Origin: Parapristionchus giblindavisi
Taxonomy: Eukaryota; Nematoda; Chromadorea; Rhabditida; Diplogasteridae
Length of the DNA stretch: 64,000 nucleotides
Direction: 5' to 3'
NCBI GenBank assembly: GCA_943737045.1
Contig: CALSFV010000046.1
Span: 764,683-828,682 of the forward strand
The notes below the pieces were generated by a model that was given only the letters and a program-made list of their open reading frames with translations, was not told where the DNA came from and ran no database searches. This document shows positions 36,009-48,995 of this stretch, in pieces; the first letter of the stretch is position 1, and every line of letters begins with the position of its first letter. Position numbers and translations under genes: made by a program.

Positions 36009-37504
36009 GATCTAAAACCTTGAAAAAAGATTAGAAATCATGAACATGCAGCACCGTAGAAATCTTTCGAACAATAGATCAAATTGTGGCATTGAAATGT
36101 AGGAGTCTACAGTTAAATGTCAACTAAATTATCAAAAACAACATCAAATGTATTCTATTAATAATATATAACATGCAATATTGTGCTGTTTTTCCAAATG
36201 ATAAGCGTGGGAGACATTGTTGTAGACGCATATTATGAAGGATATTCATCCACTAATATCATCAATATACGCATTACGATTGCATGTTAGGTTGATCTTG
36301 ATCAATTGATCTTTGCACACGGCGTTATATTTCATTAGGATAATAATATTACTTGTGCGCTTCTTTGTCTAGGTGTACTATTACATTTACAAGGCAATGC
36401 TTTCAGGTGACCCCACGCGTACTCAACATTGTCATTGTCATTCATTGTCACGCACTCATTGTCAGTCTCCATTTATCACTGCAATTTACTGCAATTTCGA
36501 GAACCTCTCCAACCGCAACAGCATCCGTATCTCCGCATCCCAAACAGCGTGCTTGAAATTAGTAATAGTACGTATCCGTACATTGGACAAGAAACGATAA
36601 ATTATTATTATTATTACTATTGACCGTATGATTTACACTTGTTTATTTGGTACGAGAGTAGCTACAATAACTTGTCTATCTTTTCATCTTTCTAAAGAAA
36701 TTATTGCTAAACATATAATCAGTGCGGCGAACTGCAGACAGGATTGGTAATGGCCGAGATAGTACGGAGATGAGAGAGAGAGCGAGGAAGGAAGAGAGAC
36801 GAAACCGAGGGAGAAGGGTTGCTACCATGTCCACTCGGCGATCCATGTCGTATCTTCCCAGTTTTCACTTCTTTCCGAGAGTGTTAAGGCCACGTATCAC
36901 ACCTGCTGACACCAAGTGCCAATGTGATATCACTGGTATCGGGATACGGATCCGAATCTGGCTCTTGGAGCAGTCGATCGAGATTTACCTCCATTGCGCG
37001 ATTGGGTTTGTCAAGCCAGAGAGGAAGAGGAATTCTAACCCTGCAAATGTGAATTTTCCAGGATACATTCGCAGGATACTCGAGGTACCCCTCTCTAGTG
37101 TAAACAGGATGGAGGCTGGCAATAAATAACAACATTGCAATAACAAGAGGAGTGCAGTGAGTTCACCTAATAAATCCTTTGGAAAGGCGCGCGATTAGAA
37201 CTCGCGTATGCATCTCCGTTTCATTGCATTACCATTTCTTTCCAATTCTGGGAATTTTTATATTACATGACGTGAAATAATTTACTAAAGAACAAGGAAC
37301 TTCTTAAATTTACTTTATGACACATTGCGAGATAGCATCAGTCATTTTCATGTATCAAAGATTTACAATATTGCGAGGTTTGGGACCAAAGTTCAAGATG
37401 CATCTCTTCTCATGTCGGATAGTTCGAGAGTCTCAACACTCAATGTTGTCGGAGGAGTCGGACTTGTCGTTGGCGATGGATAGACAGCTGGAAATGGAAT
37501 AGAG
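36009..37504. other. Intergenic between the peptidase and gene E
   Basis: Holds the presumed peptidase promoter, a (TTA)n run at 36,603-36,620 and a patch of higher GC at 36,722-37,129. That patch is open for 135 codons on plus and 83 on minus. Neither product resembles a known family, there is no signal peptide, and the N-terminal part of the plus frame is low-complexity R/E-rich. I do not call a gene. Confidence 0.45.
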
Positions 37505-39290
37505 TTAAAGGCCGAGAAATCTATGATCAGATAAACAAAGCCTTACACAAAAGTAGACGCAAAATATGTTAAATTTTAGGAGTTTATTTTTAAAACTTTC
37601 AAAAGAATGTAGAAAACTGAAAAGTATTTGAAACCACAAACCCAATCGTTTTTGATCAATAAGCATGAGAGATCGAAATCTAGACGATATTAAGAGAAGA
37701 ATGACTGGTGTAGTGTATACAGCGATACTGGTGGTAAGGGAGTTCTGGAATATAATCATTCAGATCGAAGTTAAAAGATAATAATTTGTTAATATTATGT
37801 AAACTGAAATAGTATAAATGACTTGATTGTTTCTGTTAATCATAGTCCGCGGTAATGGTTTCGACTAGACTTAGGGGAATATGGCAAAGAATAATAAAAA
37901 AAGATATGCACTATTTATTATTGGTCGATGAATCATGTACAAACCAGAAATGAGTTATCCATTATGCTAGATTCATGTTGAACGGCGAATCGAAGAATCT
38001 ATTTGTATTAATATTTTAGATATAGAAACGTCGTTCAAAATTTCTACCTTGTAAAGCCCCTTGCAGTATATGCCTCCATTGGAGCAAATGACTATTATAA
38101 AGAACTCTTTCTGTTGTTTGAAGACCAATTCGTTATTGGAGTCCTGAAATATGATTATGATGAATGCAAAAAAGTTTTAAGGCACACTTCGAGCTATTTT
38201 ACTCTCCGCTCTGGCTCTCTCGTAGACAAAGAAAGCGAGAGAGCTTTACCAGAGCGCAGAGTTTAAAATTAGGTCGGGGTGTACGTAGTGATTACATAGA
38301 CTTTGGGTTACCTTGATGCGAAACGGAATCGTCTTGAAAGATTTCATAGTCATAGAAATGAATAAAATAGTGAAGAATGTATAGGCAATGTAATTGAAGA
38401 TCAAGATCACATCGAGAATCTTACAATATCCAGTGATTGATTAGTATTTTTAAAGATAAAGAAGACTTACTTCCATAGACCCTTTGATGTCGTAAATCTT
38501 ATCGCCATCTATCCATTCAGATTTCAAAGCAAAAAGGGGGATTGCATGGTACAGAATTGGTCCGAACAGTTGAAGAAACAGTGCACGAAATATCATCCTA
38601 TCTGACCAATCCTGTAAGAATTCAATGTATACAATCAAACAATAATAATTCTAATTTAAACAACAGTATCTGTTAAAATATAATAATAATAAACAAATAA
38701 TATAGCATAATTATTATAAATAAGTAATAACAATAATTCTTTGCAAATTAGCTCGGGTGTGATCTAGGTAAATTGTTCTGACATTCTTTAGATCTACGTA
38801 GTTCTGACATTTTCCGTTCGAAATGAGAAATGTCGAGAAAAAAACAAGCTCATATTATTCATTTATCATTTTATGCAACTGACAATCTCGTTGACATCCA
38901 AGCTGTCGACTACGAAATATCGATGAATAATCAATATAAAACTTCCATTGATTGACGATATCTCGAAGATATTATGAAGAATCTTTAAATGACCATTACA
39001 TAATATTAGACTACATGGAAACCCACTCTAACAAACAAATAATGTAAACCGATCGGTTCTTTGAGATTAAAATTTGTAACTACAATATGAAAAACAATCC
39101 ATAAAATATTATATATCCCTGAATTTTCAAAAGAATGAATTGTGACATTGGAAAAAGGACAACCTGTGCTCAAAATGAAGGTGAAAAATGGAGATTTGAA
39201 GTAGGGTTTGTTTGTTATTTTGATACGAACGAGAAAATATGAATAAATTATTGTTAGAGGAAAGTTCAGTGCCAATTCATTAATCAACAT
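37505..39290 (-). CDS. 7TM chemoreceptor gene E
   Basis: Eight exons: 39,290-39,164, 39,118-39,027, 38,982-38,884, 38,611-38,471, 38,419-38,312, 38,143-38,048, 37,998-37,945 and 37,744 onward. Phases agree throughout. Exons 1 and 2 of genes B and C are fused here into one 127-nt exon. Conserved points are PFFTFILSTG, FILIIHRYFVV (TM3), DWSDRMIF, FKQQKEFFIIV and AVYTTPVILLLISSR in the last TM. It is a full-length nematode GPCR of the same local family as B, C and D, but the most diverged: TYVNG is replaced by NSLTT, and exons 4 and 7 are 9 nt shorter. The C-terminal end is uncertain. Reading straight on gives a stop at 37,505, but a splice near 37,640 into a short tail exon is possible. A hairpin MITE sits in intron 5. 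Confidence 0.8.
38177..38286. mobile_element. TTAA hairpin MITE (GCTCTGGC family), copy 3
   Basis: TTAA then GGCACACTTCGAGC; halves pair through CTCCGCTCTGG and CCAGAGCGCAGAG. The right TTAA is lost. In intron 5 of gene E. Confidence 0.8.
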
Positions 39291-39494
39291 TTCCTTTAGA
39301 AAAAAATTTTAAGCAAATATTTCTGGCATAATGGATAGCGAAAATGAGAAAGAAATGAATAGGAAGTTTCATAGGAAGCGACTATTTATTCGAGAACAAA
39401 ATCAGAAAATTATTCATGACATTCTGGATATCTATTTTGAAATAATTTTCTAAAAGTTATTCGAGAATAAGAATATTCCATTTATCAACACTAA

Positions 39495-39603
39495 TGCACT
39501 GTTACATTTGCGTTACGTGCTTACGACGTAACTCCCTCCGTCTCCTCTCCGACGCGGCGGAGGGGGTTACGGCGTAAGCACGTAAGGCAAATGTAACAGT
39601 GCA
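39495..39603. mobile_element. 109-bp hairpin MITE with TAA target duplication
   Basis: Ends TGCACTGTTACATTTGCG and GGCAAATGTAACAGTGCA pair almost perfectly. TAA flanks both sides (39,492-39,494 and 39,604-39,606). A three-base TWA duplication fits PIF/Harbinger (Tourist-like) MITEs. Confidence 0.8.
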
Positions 39604-39717
39604 TAATAGAAACATGAGCTGCTCATGTAACGAATGAATCGAAACGTCACTGAAAATCTTTCACAGACAAAGTCAATGTATATCTAAACATCTGCTTAGA
39701 AGACATTTACTGAAAGA

Positions 39718-40088
39718 GGTGATAAGACGTTTCAGAAATTTCACTTAAAAAAGTGCTATTTGAGAAAATCCTCTTCAGAAAAGGACGTTTCAGAAATTTC
39801 CACTTCAGATATGATTTTCCAGAAAAGGACGTTTCAGAAATTGTTTTTCAGAAATTCCAACTCAGAAAAGGACGTTTCAGAAATTGGCACTTCAGAAATA
39901 TCAACTCAGAAAAGGACGTTTCAGAAATTTTTTCCATTGTAATTGAGTGCTACTAAATTTATTCTCAGCGATCTTCTCTGCAGTTTAAAGCCACAAACCG
40001 TACTGCAAATTTTCTGAAACGTCCTTTTCTGAAAATTAGTTTCTGAAGTGTCCTTTCCGAAGTGAAATTTCTGAACCGTCTTATCACC
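39718..40088. mobile_element. MITE with internal GACGTTTCAGAAATT repeats
   Basis: Ends GGTGATAAGACGTTTCAG and CTGAACCGTCTTATCACC. The left half holds at least four direct copies of CAGAAAAGGACGTTTCAGAA and the right half has inverted copies. Apparent frames at 39,753-39,956 come from this tandem repeat. Confidence 0.8.
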
Positions 40089-40111
40089 CGAAATAATTTT
40101 GCTATAACTAT

Positions 40112-40232
40112 TTAAAGGCACACCCTAAGCTAATTTCACTCTCCGCATTGGCAATATTCTCTCGCAGACAAAGAAAACGAGAGAGTGTGGCCAGAGCGGA
40201 GAGTTTCAAATTAGCTTGGGGTGTCCCTTTAA
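40112..40232. mobile_element. TTAA hairpin MITE (GCTCTGGC family), copy 4
   Basis: Both TTAA flanks intact (40,112-40,115 and 40,229-40,232). Ends AGGCACACCCTAAGC and GCTTGGGGTGTCCCT. Confidence 0.88.
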
Positions 40233-40614
40233 GAACAACTGAAGTGCAATCCAAAACACCGAGAAATCTTAAGAATAAGCCAAAAAGCATTGAATAAAAA
40301 CAAAATTGTCTAACACATAGATTCAATGCAGTTTAACGGAACCAATATAAATGAGAGCGAACAAAATTGAAATAAAGTTGACTAGAGCGTGAAAGACTTT
40401 CATTGCAGTTATATATTAAACAAAAGAGATCAAAATTTCTACTGCAATCTATAATTAAAAAGTGGCGTGTCTTGGACACAATATATTATATATATTATAA
40501 TCATTTGGATATATTGACTAAATACAGATCATATCAGCGATTCGTTACGGCGGAGACGGTGCTGACTGTGCTGAAAAAAAGCTAAAGATTAATTTAAATT
40601 TATTTTTATTTACT

Positions 40615-43089
40615 TCATAATACGCTGAATTTACCGGAATATAGATAATGATAATTTTCTTTACATGAAATTTTGAAAATAAAGTGTATTCGATAAATTT
40701 TAAAAAAAACTGACGTGAAGATATTTTTTCCTCTTCCAATCAAGAGAGATCGCACTCGTGAAGAACATATAATAAGAACAGCAGGAGCACCATACACGGC
40801 CAACCCGTTCACATAAGGATACTGAAATTGGTTCATAAATCAATAATCTTATCTGGTGAACTACTCATTCTAAAGATATTTACCAGAGAAACGACGAAGC
40901 TTCCGAGAGTCGTATTACCAATTACGATACTCAAATACCAGACGAACTGAAAATTTCGGACAATAATACTCAGGATAAAAGAATATAAAAATACAGTAGG
41001 TTAAAATTCGCCTGAATAGGGCACCTCATGTTGTGCAGACTCTCACCACGAACAACAACTAACACCAAAAAGAAAAAAAGAGCACACTTTTAGTTTTTTC
41101 TTATGATTAGCGGAGTAAGAAACCTGATGTATAGCCTTGATCAGGTGACTTAAAGTGCATAACAACACTATGACAAGCATATTCCGCTGTTGTTTGTACA
41201 TTTCCGTGCGAAAATTACCCTAAAATATAAAAAAGAACTTATGCTCATGTTTTTTTTTCTAAACAAAGAAAATCAATAGAATGATAGTTAGTTAAAGTAT
41301 GAAAGAGCTGACGGCACTAGGTCGAATGAGAACCGATGAATATTAACCGCCTGGAAGATTACCATTTGCATAGTTTGTCTAGCGATTGTCTCATCTGCAA
41401 ATAGTTATCATACAGTCGACTTTTATTCATCGGTTCTCTTCCGACCTAGTGGCGTACTGATGTTTTTACTGCGCTGAAAATTGGTGGATATTGAAATCTT
41501 TTCATAAGTTGGATACCTGGGTGAGCGACAGTAACCGTCGGAATGAACGAACTGTGAGTAGGGTAAACGATATACTCAATACGATGTAGATACAATATAC
41601 ACAAACACCGACCAGAGTCATATTCTGAAAAAAAGTCATGCTCCAATTTATACTAACTTCGTAGATGCTCAGCATTTGCAATGGGAGTGTCACCATGAGC
41701 TTTTCAGATACCATGACAAGATACATTTTTCGACGGTGATTACGAATCCGGTTTTTGAAACAGCTCAGTCTACTTGTATTTCGAAAAAAATTGTGTTGAA
41801 AATTAGTGATTTCCTACACAAGCCATCCGGATGACTTGGTGAATTCATATTTTTGCTCTCGAATTTCCGGCACGGGTATTTTAGTGAATAAGATCTATTT
41901 TGAAGGTTATGAGTTGGATCTCCACTCGGACTTCATTTTTTGAACTGTTCTTTAAAAGTTGCTTTGAGAGTCAATAGATGAGTTCACCGAGTCATCCGGA
42001 TGGTTCTTGTGGAAAATCAATAAATTTCAATATGATTTCTCCAAACTCAGGTCGACTGGGCACTTTCTGAAAATGATTCGTAAACAACAAAAAAACTCTT
42101 ACCAGTCATGACATTCTTATTTAGAAAGATGAGTTGAGACATTGCAAGTACTAATACTTTCATTTATCTTAACCGTGATATACTTTTCCACTTATAATTT
42201 TATTTTTAACATTAACTTCAACATAAATGCATGTATACATGTATTTATACCATTTCAATTATCATTATTTCAATTGTTCAATTCATTGTATTTATCTCTC
42301 TTACATACCGCGGCATCATCGGGATGAAACCCTTGTACGTATATCTCTCCGTCCATTTCTATATAATTCATACGGAGAAAGAGATGCGGACTGTTGGTCA
42401 ACGTCGGAAGAAGAAATTGTAAGAAGAGAATGATTTGCGTAGTTCTTTCGGACCATAACTAAATCTTATTGGTTATTTACCCGGAATTCAAAAATAACGT
42501 ATAATGTTTATGCATTGAGTGTAGCTCTACTTCGATTTTTGATAGATAACATGGAGTACACGAAAAGTACTTCTAAGGGGTGTAAGCACGGGAAAAGTGG
42601 AATTTTGACTTCGCAACTCACGTGCTCAGTCAAGTCAGCACTTCTAAAGACGAAATATCGATGAATAGTGATGACACTCTTTCCAAACGTAGAACCCTGT
42701 GCACCACCGCTATTAACTACCTTAAAATGTCGATTGATCAAACTATATACATAGCCGATTGGTTGGTTACCCAGAGTATCCTATTCAACCATTCCCATTG
42801 AACTGTGAATGGAACATTCGCCAATATCACATAACTTATGACGGTCAGAATGCCACATATTCCTATAAATAAAAAATATAGAGTTGAATGAAAGTTGTAT
42901 CTTTAACAAATGAACCTGTACTGACGAAAAACGTGTAGAATGGTGCCTGAATTATTATAATGGTAAATAGGAAAGTAAAAGTAAGAAACGTACTTGAAAA
43001 TGTGCATCATTAGCGAATGCTATGCAGGTGATCATGTATAAATAAGCTGTAGAAAGGATGACATCGTAGAGAATATCAAATGCTGTCAT
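40615..43089 (-). CDS. 7TM chemoreceptor gene C, intact
   Basis: Nine exons: 43,089-42,994, 42,946-42,916, 42,862-42,771, 42,720-42,622, 42,458-42,309, 41,624-41,517, 41,219-41,124, 40,946-40,884 and 40,821-40,615, about 313 residues with no break. Lengths of exons 3-8 (92, 99, 150, 108, 96, 63 nt) equal those of the matching exons of gene D. Landmarks are APFYTFFVSTG, GKSVITIHRYFVF, LWSERTTQIILFLQ, MYKQQRNMLVIVLLC and YVNGLAVYGAPAVLII. As a member of the nematode chemoreceptor GPCRs it probably acts in the cilia of a chemosensory neuron; the ligand is unknown. It is the closest intact relative of gene B. The last exon could end in a spliced tail instead of at 40,615. A CTAGGTCG MITE lies in intron 6. 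Srg-superfamily membership is an inference. Confidence 0.85.
41315..41452. mobile_element. CTAGGTCG-family MITE in gene C intron 6
   Basis: Inverted ends CACTAGGTCGAATGAGAACC and GGTTCTCTTCCGACCTAGTG, 138 bp. Confidence 0.85.
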
Positions 43090-43616
43090 AATACTTCGAT
43101 AATCTGAGGAATGAAGCACACTCCTTTATATACAAAAAAATCACGGATACCTTATGATTTAGGTTATTTGGGATACAACAAAAAATGTTGCTGTGTGTAA
43201 TCGGTTTTATTAAAGAAGGCGTTGCTCTAGTTCTCGAGCGAATCTGATATATCCTACTATGATATGCGAATTATCGGGATAATTTCAATTTGAAATGTTT
43301 CCGGTGATTAAATAAGACTACTTAACGGCGTTGTAACACCGTCAAATTTTGCACCCTAATATCACGTAACTAAATGTATGTATTTATGAGATTTACGGGA
43401 GAAATACGTCTGAACGACGCCGCCGTATCATTAAATTACTATGATACCATGTCTGACATAATTGTCGTATGTTTCATGCAATTCTTTACTAGAGTACAAC
43501 TCCTTTCGTAAATGTGAACTCGTTCTCCGGAGTCTCAACAATTCCTTTGAATTATTAGGTACTCACCTCAGGCAGATTCTCCGTACCAATTTTGGTCTAT
43601 TTCTGGAGCTCCCTTA
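43090..43616. other. Upstream region of gene C
   Basis: AT-rich, presumably with the gene C promoter. No repeat or gene recognised. Confidence 0.4.
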
Positions 43617-44081
43617 CACTCACAGAAAATTCCCTTAGGTTATCTGGCATGTGGTTATCCCTAAGGGATTTATTTCCCTACTTTCATCGATTTCCCTTAT
43701 GTATAAGGAAAGTATGAACAAGGGATATATTCCCTAGTATACTAGGGAATATTTCCCTACATTGTCATTCACATAAGTACGTGCGCGTCACTAGAGCTAT
43801 CATCACGTTTCACGAGAGTAGAAATGTAACAACATGGCTTAGTGGCAAGACTGTTGCGTAGTGATCCGGGCCTCGTAGGATCGGTTCCCGCTCAGTGTAA
43901 ATTAACTTTGCCGATTTTTCTTATTGTTCAAATCTTTTCTAAATCCCTTACTCATGAGGGAGTATATAATATATTCCTCATGAGTAAGGCAATTGATTCC
44001 CTAATCCATGAGGGAACAATTCCGTACAACGACGTTTGTAGGGAAATATTCCCTAATAGATCAGGGAATTTTCTGTGAGTG
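43617..44081. mobile_element. CACTCACAG-family MITE carrying a tRNA-like module
   Basis: Ends CACTCACAGAAAATTCCCT and AGGGAATTTTCTGTGAGTG are exact inverted repeats. The interior has many AGGGAATATTTCCCT-type palindromes. At 43,836-43,906 lies TGGCTTAGTGG followed by a weak B-box (GGATCGGTTCC) and AACTTTGCCGATTTTTC, a tail shared with the modules at 45,470 and 60,105. No target duplication is evident. Confidence 0.82.
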
Positions 44082-44720
44082 GAGGATAAAATAACTGGAA
44101 CACAGCATGTTCTGGATATTTGTTTACTCACTAGGCCGAAAATTAGGACTTGCTGGGATCGCACACAGTGACACCTACCATCTAGTGTTCACTTGTTGGC
44201 AGTGGTTCCGCGTGCTATAAAAAACAAAATTCCATGGTTGTTATGTAGGGAAAACATTCAGAGACAGCGATACAAAAGAGAGAGTGAGGGTAAGAATAAA
44301 ACTGAGAGATTTTGCCTACTAATTATATAGTTTGCTATGTTACTCTGGTATTTCAAAACTTACAGTTTACTTAAAATACGTCGCTGACTTCAATTTTACA
44401 TTTAGACTGCTTCAAGTGAGAAAAACGAGACGAAGAAACGCATACTAGCCACTTGAAGTAGACTTACGAATCTACTTCAAGTGAAAATTATAGGTGCACT
44501 TTAACTTTTGAAATACCAGAGTACGACTTCATGCTATGCAAGTAAGTTAATTAAAGAAATCCCCTCTAGTTTTTCGTGACCAAACTGGCCCGGTCGAACC
44601 ATAGATCACATATCCGTGAATACTTTAAAAAGTTCTCTAAAATTACAGATGCCCGGAACACCGTATTCCGAGCAGAAAGTTCACATTGAGAGGCGCAAAT
44701 TTTTGAATTTGAAGGATATA

Positions 44721-46276
44721 CAGTAGCGCTCAAAAAGATTTCACATTGGTATTTTTTCGCGATATCTTTTGTTGTACTGATCGAAATGGTATGAAATTTG
44801 GAATATATGTTCCTCAAGGTATTAGAATAACGATACTCATTTGTGTTTTCAAGAATTTCAGAAATCCTGAAAACTTTATTAGCATTTTATCAAAAATCAC
44901 CAAAATCAAAAAATCGTAGTTGCAAAAATCAACAGCAATTATTTAACAGAAAGTGGTCAAGAAGGGACCAGCAATACAAAATTAACAACATAGATGATTT
45001 TTAACTAAAATTTAGTGGAATAACACTTAAAATCAATTAATGTCTGACAGCAGAGGGGCATACTATTGGTCGTACACAGGTGACGGCTCACCACCAACTC
45101 TCCAAGTAGTTCAGCACTAATATAACAAGGCTCCTGAAGCTAATTAAGGTTTCTGGGAATGTTTATTGCTCTGTGGTACCAGTAAGACCCAGATTAATTT
45201 AGCGCGGCGGAAATGGGATCATGATCGGGGGTGCGCTCAGCGCAGAAGGAGCTGTCTCAATCCGCACGGTAGACGGGGTATTGCTAACCACTCGACAGCC
45301 ACGAATGCCAGCAGCATTCAGGCATTTCTTGGAAGTCGGAACAGAGAAATTGGAGACGTCAGAGGAGTGTAGAACACCTGCAAAGCTGACGGCAGCACGG
45401 CGGTTCAATGAAGAGAAATCCCTACATTTAACTTTGGCTTGAAGGCTCTTGCATTACGAAAAATCGGCAAAGTTGATTTTCACTGGGCGGGATTCGAACC
45501 TACGAGGTTCGGATCGCTAAAGAAAAGCTCTATCCACTAAGCCATCTCGGCATTTCTCGCGAATCGTAAAACTCGATGATAAGTCTAGTCAGAAGCGGTC
45601 GCCCAGATATACCGTAGTCAACTTTCGCGCTGGGAGAACCTAGATGTTTTACTGCTTATCATCACTCAGTTTGCGATACTTTTTTTCTCCGGCAAGAGCC
45701 TCTTAGTTACTATCATTGAGCCGCCGTGGGCAGTGCGGCGCGGGTCCTCGCAAGACGTTGTAACGATCGTATAATCAACTTGTCTGGAGGTTAGTCTGGG
45801 TCTTACTGGTACCACAGAGCAATAAACATTCCCAGAAACCGTAATTAGCTTCAGGAGCCTTGTTATATTAGATACAGAAGTGTTGAACTGCTTGGAGAGT
45901 TGGTGGTGAGCCGTCACCTGTGTACGACCAATAGTATGCCCCTCTGCTGTCAGACATTAATTGATTTTAAGTGTTATTCCACTAAATTTTAGTTAAAAAT
46001 CATCTATGTTGTTAATTTTGTATTGCTGGTCCCTTCTTGACCACTTTCTGTTAAATAATTGCTGTTGATTTTTGCAACTACGATTTTTTGATTTTGATGA
46101 TTTTTGATAAAATGCTAATAAAGTTTTCAGGATTTCTGAAATTCTTGAAAACACAAATGAGTATCGTTATTCTAATACCTTGAGGAACATACATTCCAAA
46201 TTTCATACCATTTCGATCAGTACAACAAAAGATATCGCGAAAAAATACCAATGTGAAATCTTTTTGAGCGCTACTG
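44721..46276 (-). mobile_element. Tc1-like transposon, long inverted repeats, internally deleted
   Basis: Exact ends CAGTAGCGCTCAAAAAGATT and AATCTTTTTGAGCGCTACTG with TA on each side (44,719-44,720 and 46,277-46,278). The inverted arms are about 450-550 bp. The right arm encodes, on minus, the N-terminal DNA-binding part of a Tc1-family transposase: HHQLSKQFNTSVSNITRL, then a basic RPRLTSRQVD linker and CEDPRRTA. The catalytic DDE part is absent, so it is non-autonomous. A tRNA-bearing MITE (45,396-45,728) is nested in its centre. Confidence 0.9.
45396..45728 (-). mobile_element. CACGGCGG-family MITE with tRNA-like module, nested copy
   Basis: Ends CACGGCGGTTCAATGA and TCATTGAGCCGCCGTG, flanked by GGCAG on both sides (45,391-45,395 and 45,729-45,733): a 5-bp target duplication. 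On minus it carries TGGCTTAGTGG and GGTTCGAATCC (about 45,545-45,480). It matches 59,932-60,256 over its length, though the interior has drifted. Confidence 0.9.
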
Positions 46277-46559
46277 TACATAAAAATTGTAAACGGGGAG
46301 CGAACTCGAGCTCGCAAACGCTGGATGCTAACAAAGTGCTACACATGCTATGCTTTTAGCCTGACACATCTACTAGAGAACAGAAAGTCACACTGTTTGT
46401 TCCGTTGATTTCGTTCTTCATGATAATAGTGCACTCCAAATCTCCTTTTTCTCTTTCTTTTACTAACATATTATTGCGCAACTATACATTAGAATAGTAC
46501 GTCTATTTTTAGTTTATCCCATGATTTTTTTCATATTCACACTTTTTTTCGCAGTTGAA

Positions 46560-46614
46560 ACACTTATGCGATATATTGAGGTCTCTTAGATAACTCAATA
46601 TATCGCATAAGTGT
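46560..46614. repeat. Perfect short hairpin
   Basis: ACACTTATGCGATATATTGAG and its exact complement are separated by about 12 bases. Too short to classify; possibly a tiny MITE or an RNA hairpin. Confidence 0.7.
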
Positions 46615-46821
46615 AGTTAAAATATTTCCATAAATCGGAATGATTTACAAGATCTAAGAAGATGTTCTTGGCGTATTTTCAGTGAGCCCACGGTGTGGCT
46701 GTATTATAGCGAGGAATCATCGACTAGAACAGCGAAAAAAATTAATCCTCAAAGTCGTCGATAAACGATGATAATTTAATTTGAATGTGTACCTCAAAAT
46801 TCAAAGGAACTTATGTTACAA

Positions 46822-48290
<1,469 letters not shown>

Positions 48291-48995
48291 ACTTTTCCTC
48301 TTATATTATCAACGTAAAAAAAACGAAACGAGACACTTAAAAACGAGTGAAAATTGTTTGAAGTGTAGACGTAATTCTGCTAATGGGCCAGGGCGAGATA
48401 TTTCAAGGGTGGAAAAAGTATCTTTAAGTAAAGTATCTTCGCTACATATATTAAAGTATCTTTGCTTTTTTCTTACCCCAGCGTCTACAGTTTCTCAGAA
48501 GTCCCCGGTACAATTTGGCAAAAGTGTTTCACTTTTCCGTTAGGATGGTATTCCATGCGATTCGACATGTGTTTCACCATATAAACCATACGAACTGGAA
48601 TTTCGGGAAAAACTGTTCAAAGTTAGTCACAAATTTTTGTTTCCAGATCATTCAAACCAACGCAATAATCGACCAACATAATTTCCAGCTTTTAAGTCAC
48701 TGACAATGACAATGGGAAAAATCAGCGTGCTATGTATGTGGAGTTATGTATTCGAACGTACGAGGTGTAATGCCTTTTGGAAGAAAACAAACGTCTACTA
48801 TATTCAAGTTATAGAGTATAAAATGTAAAAATTTGGGCACTTTATCAAAATGATAATTCATTGTCTGTTCACTTTCTATTCTTTTTCTGGTCCTGTGCGG
48901 TCGACGGTCGACGATAGAAGGCAATGAACGAACGTAAGTTGGTGAACTTCTTTTATCATCTTTGAACATGTTGTGATGATCCAAAAGAATAAAGA
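48291..48995. other. Upstream region of the kinase gene
   Basis: No repeat or gene recognised. It should contain the kinase promoter. Confidence 0.4.

Larger units (their letters stand above)
44551..46462. mobile_element. Old TTAA MITE split by a Tc1-like element
   Basis: 44,551-44,718 matches the left part, and 46,279-46,462 the right part, of the TTAA MITE at 52,395-52,748 (shared GTTTTTCGTGACTAAACTGG-like start, GATGCCC region, GAGAACAGA(A)(A)TGTCAC). The pieces are separated by 44,719-46,278, an inserted Tc1-like element. Confidence 0.75.

Noticed and set aside
36722..37129. 135-codon plus-strand frame in a GC-richer patch
   Set aside because: The opposite strand is also open, the N-terminal part is low-complexity R/E, and no homologous family or splice partner was recognised. 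Kept only as a note in the intergenic entry.
39753..39956. Frames repeating RKGRFRN/EKDVSEI
   Set aside because: Translation of the GACGTTTCAGAAATT tandem repeat in a MITE.
45221..45442. 73-codon plus frame inside the Tc1-like element
   Set aside because: It spans the junction between the Tc1-like interior and the nested MITE, so it cannot be a native gene.
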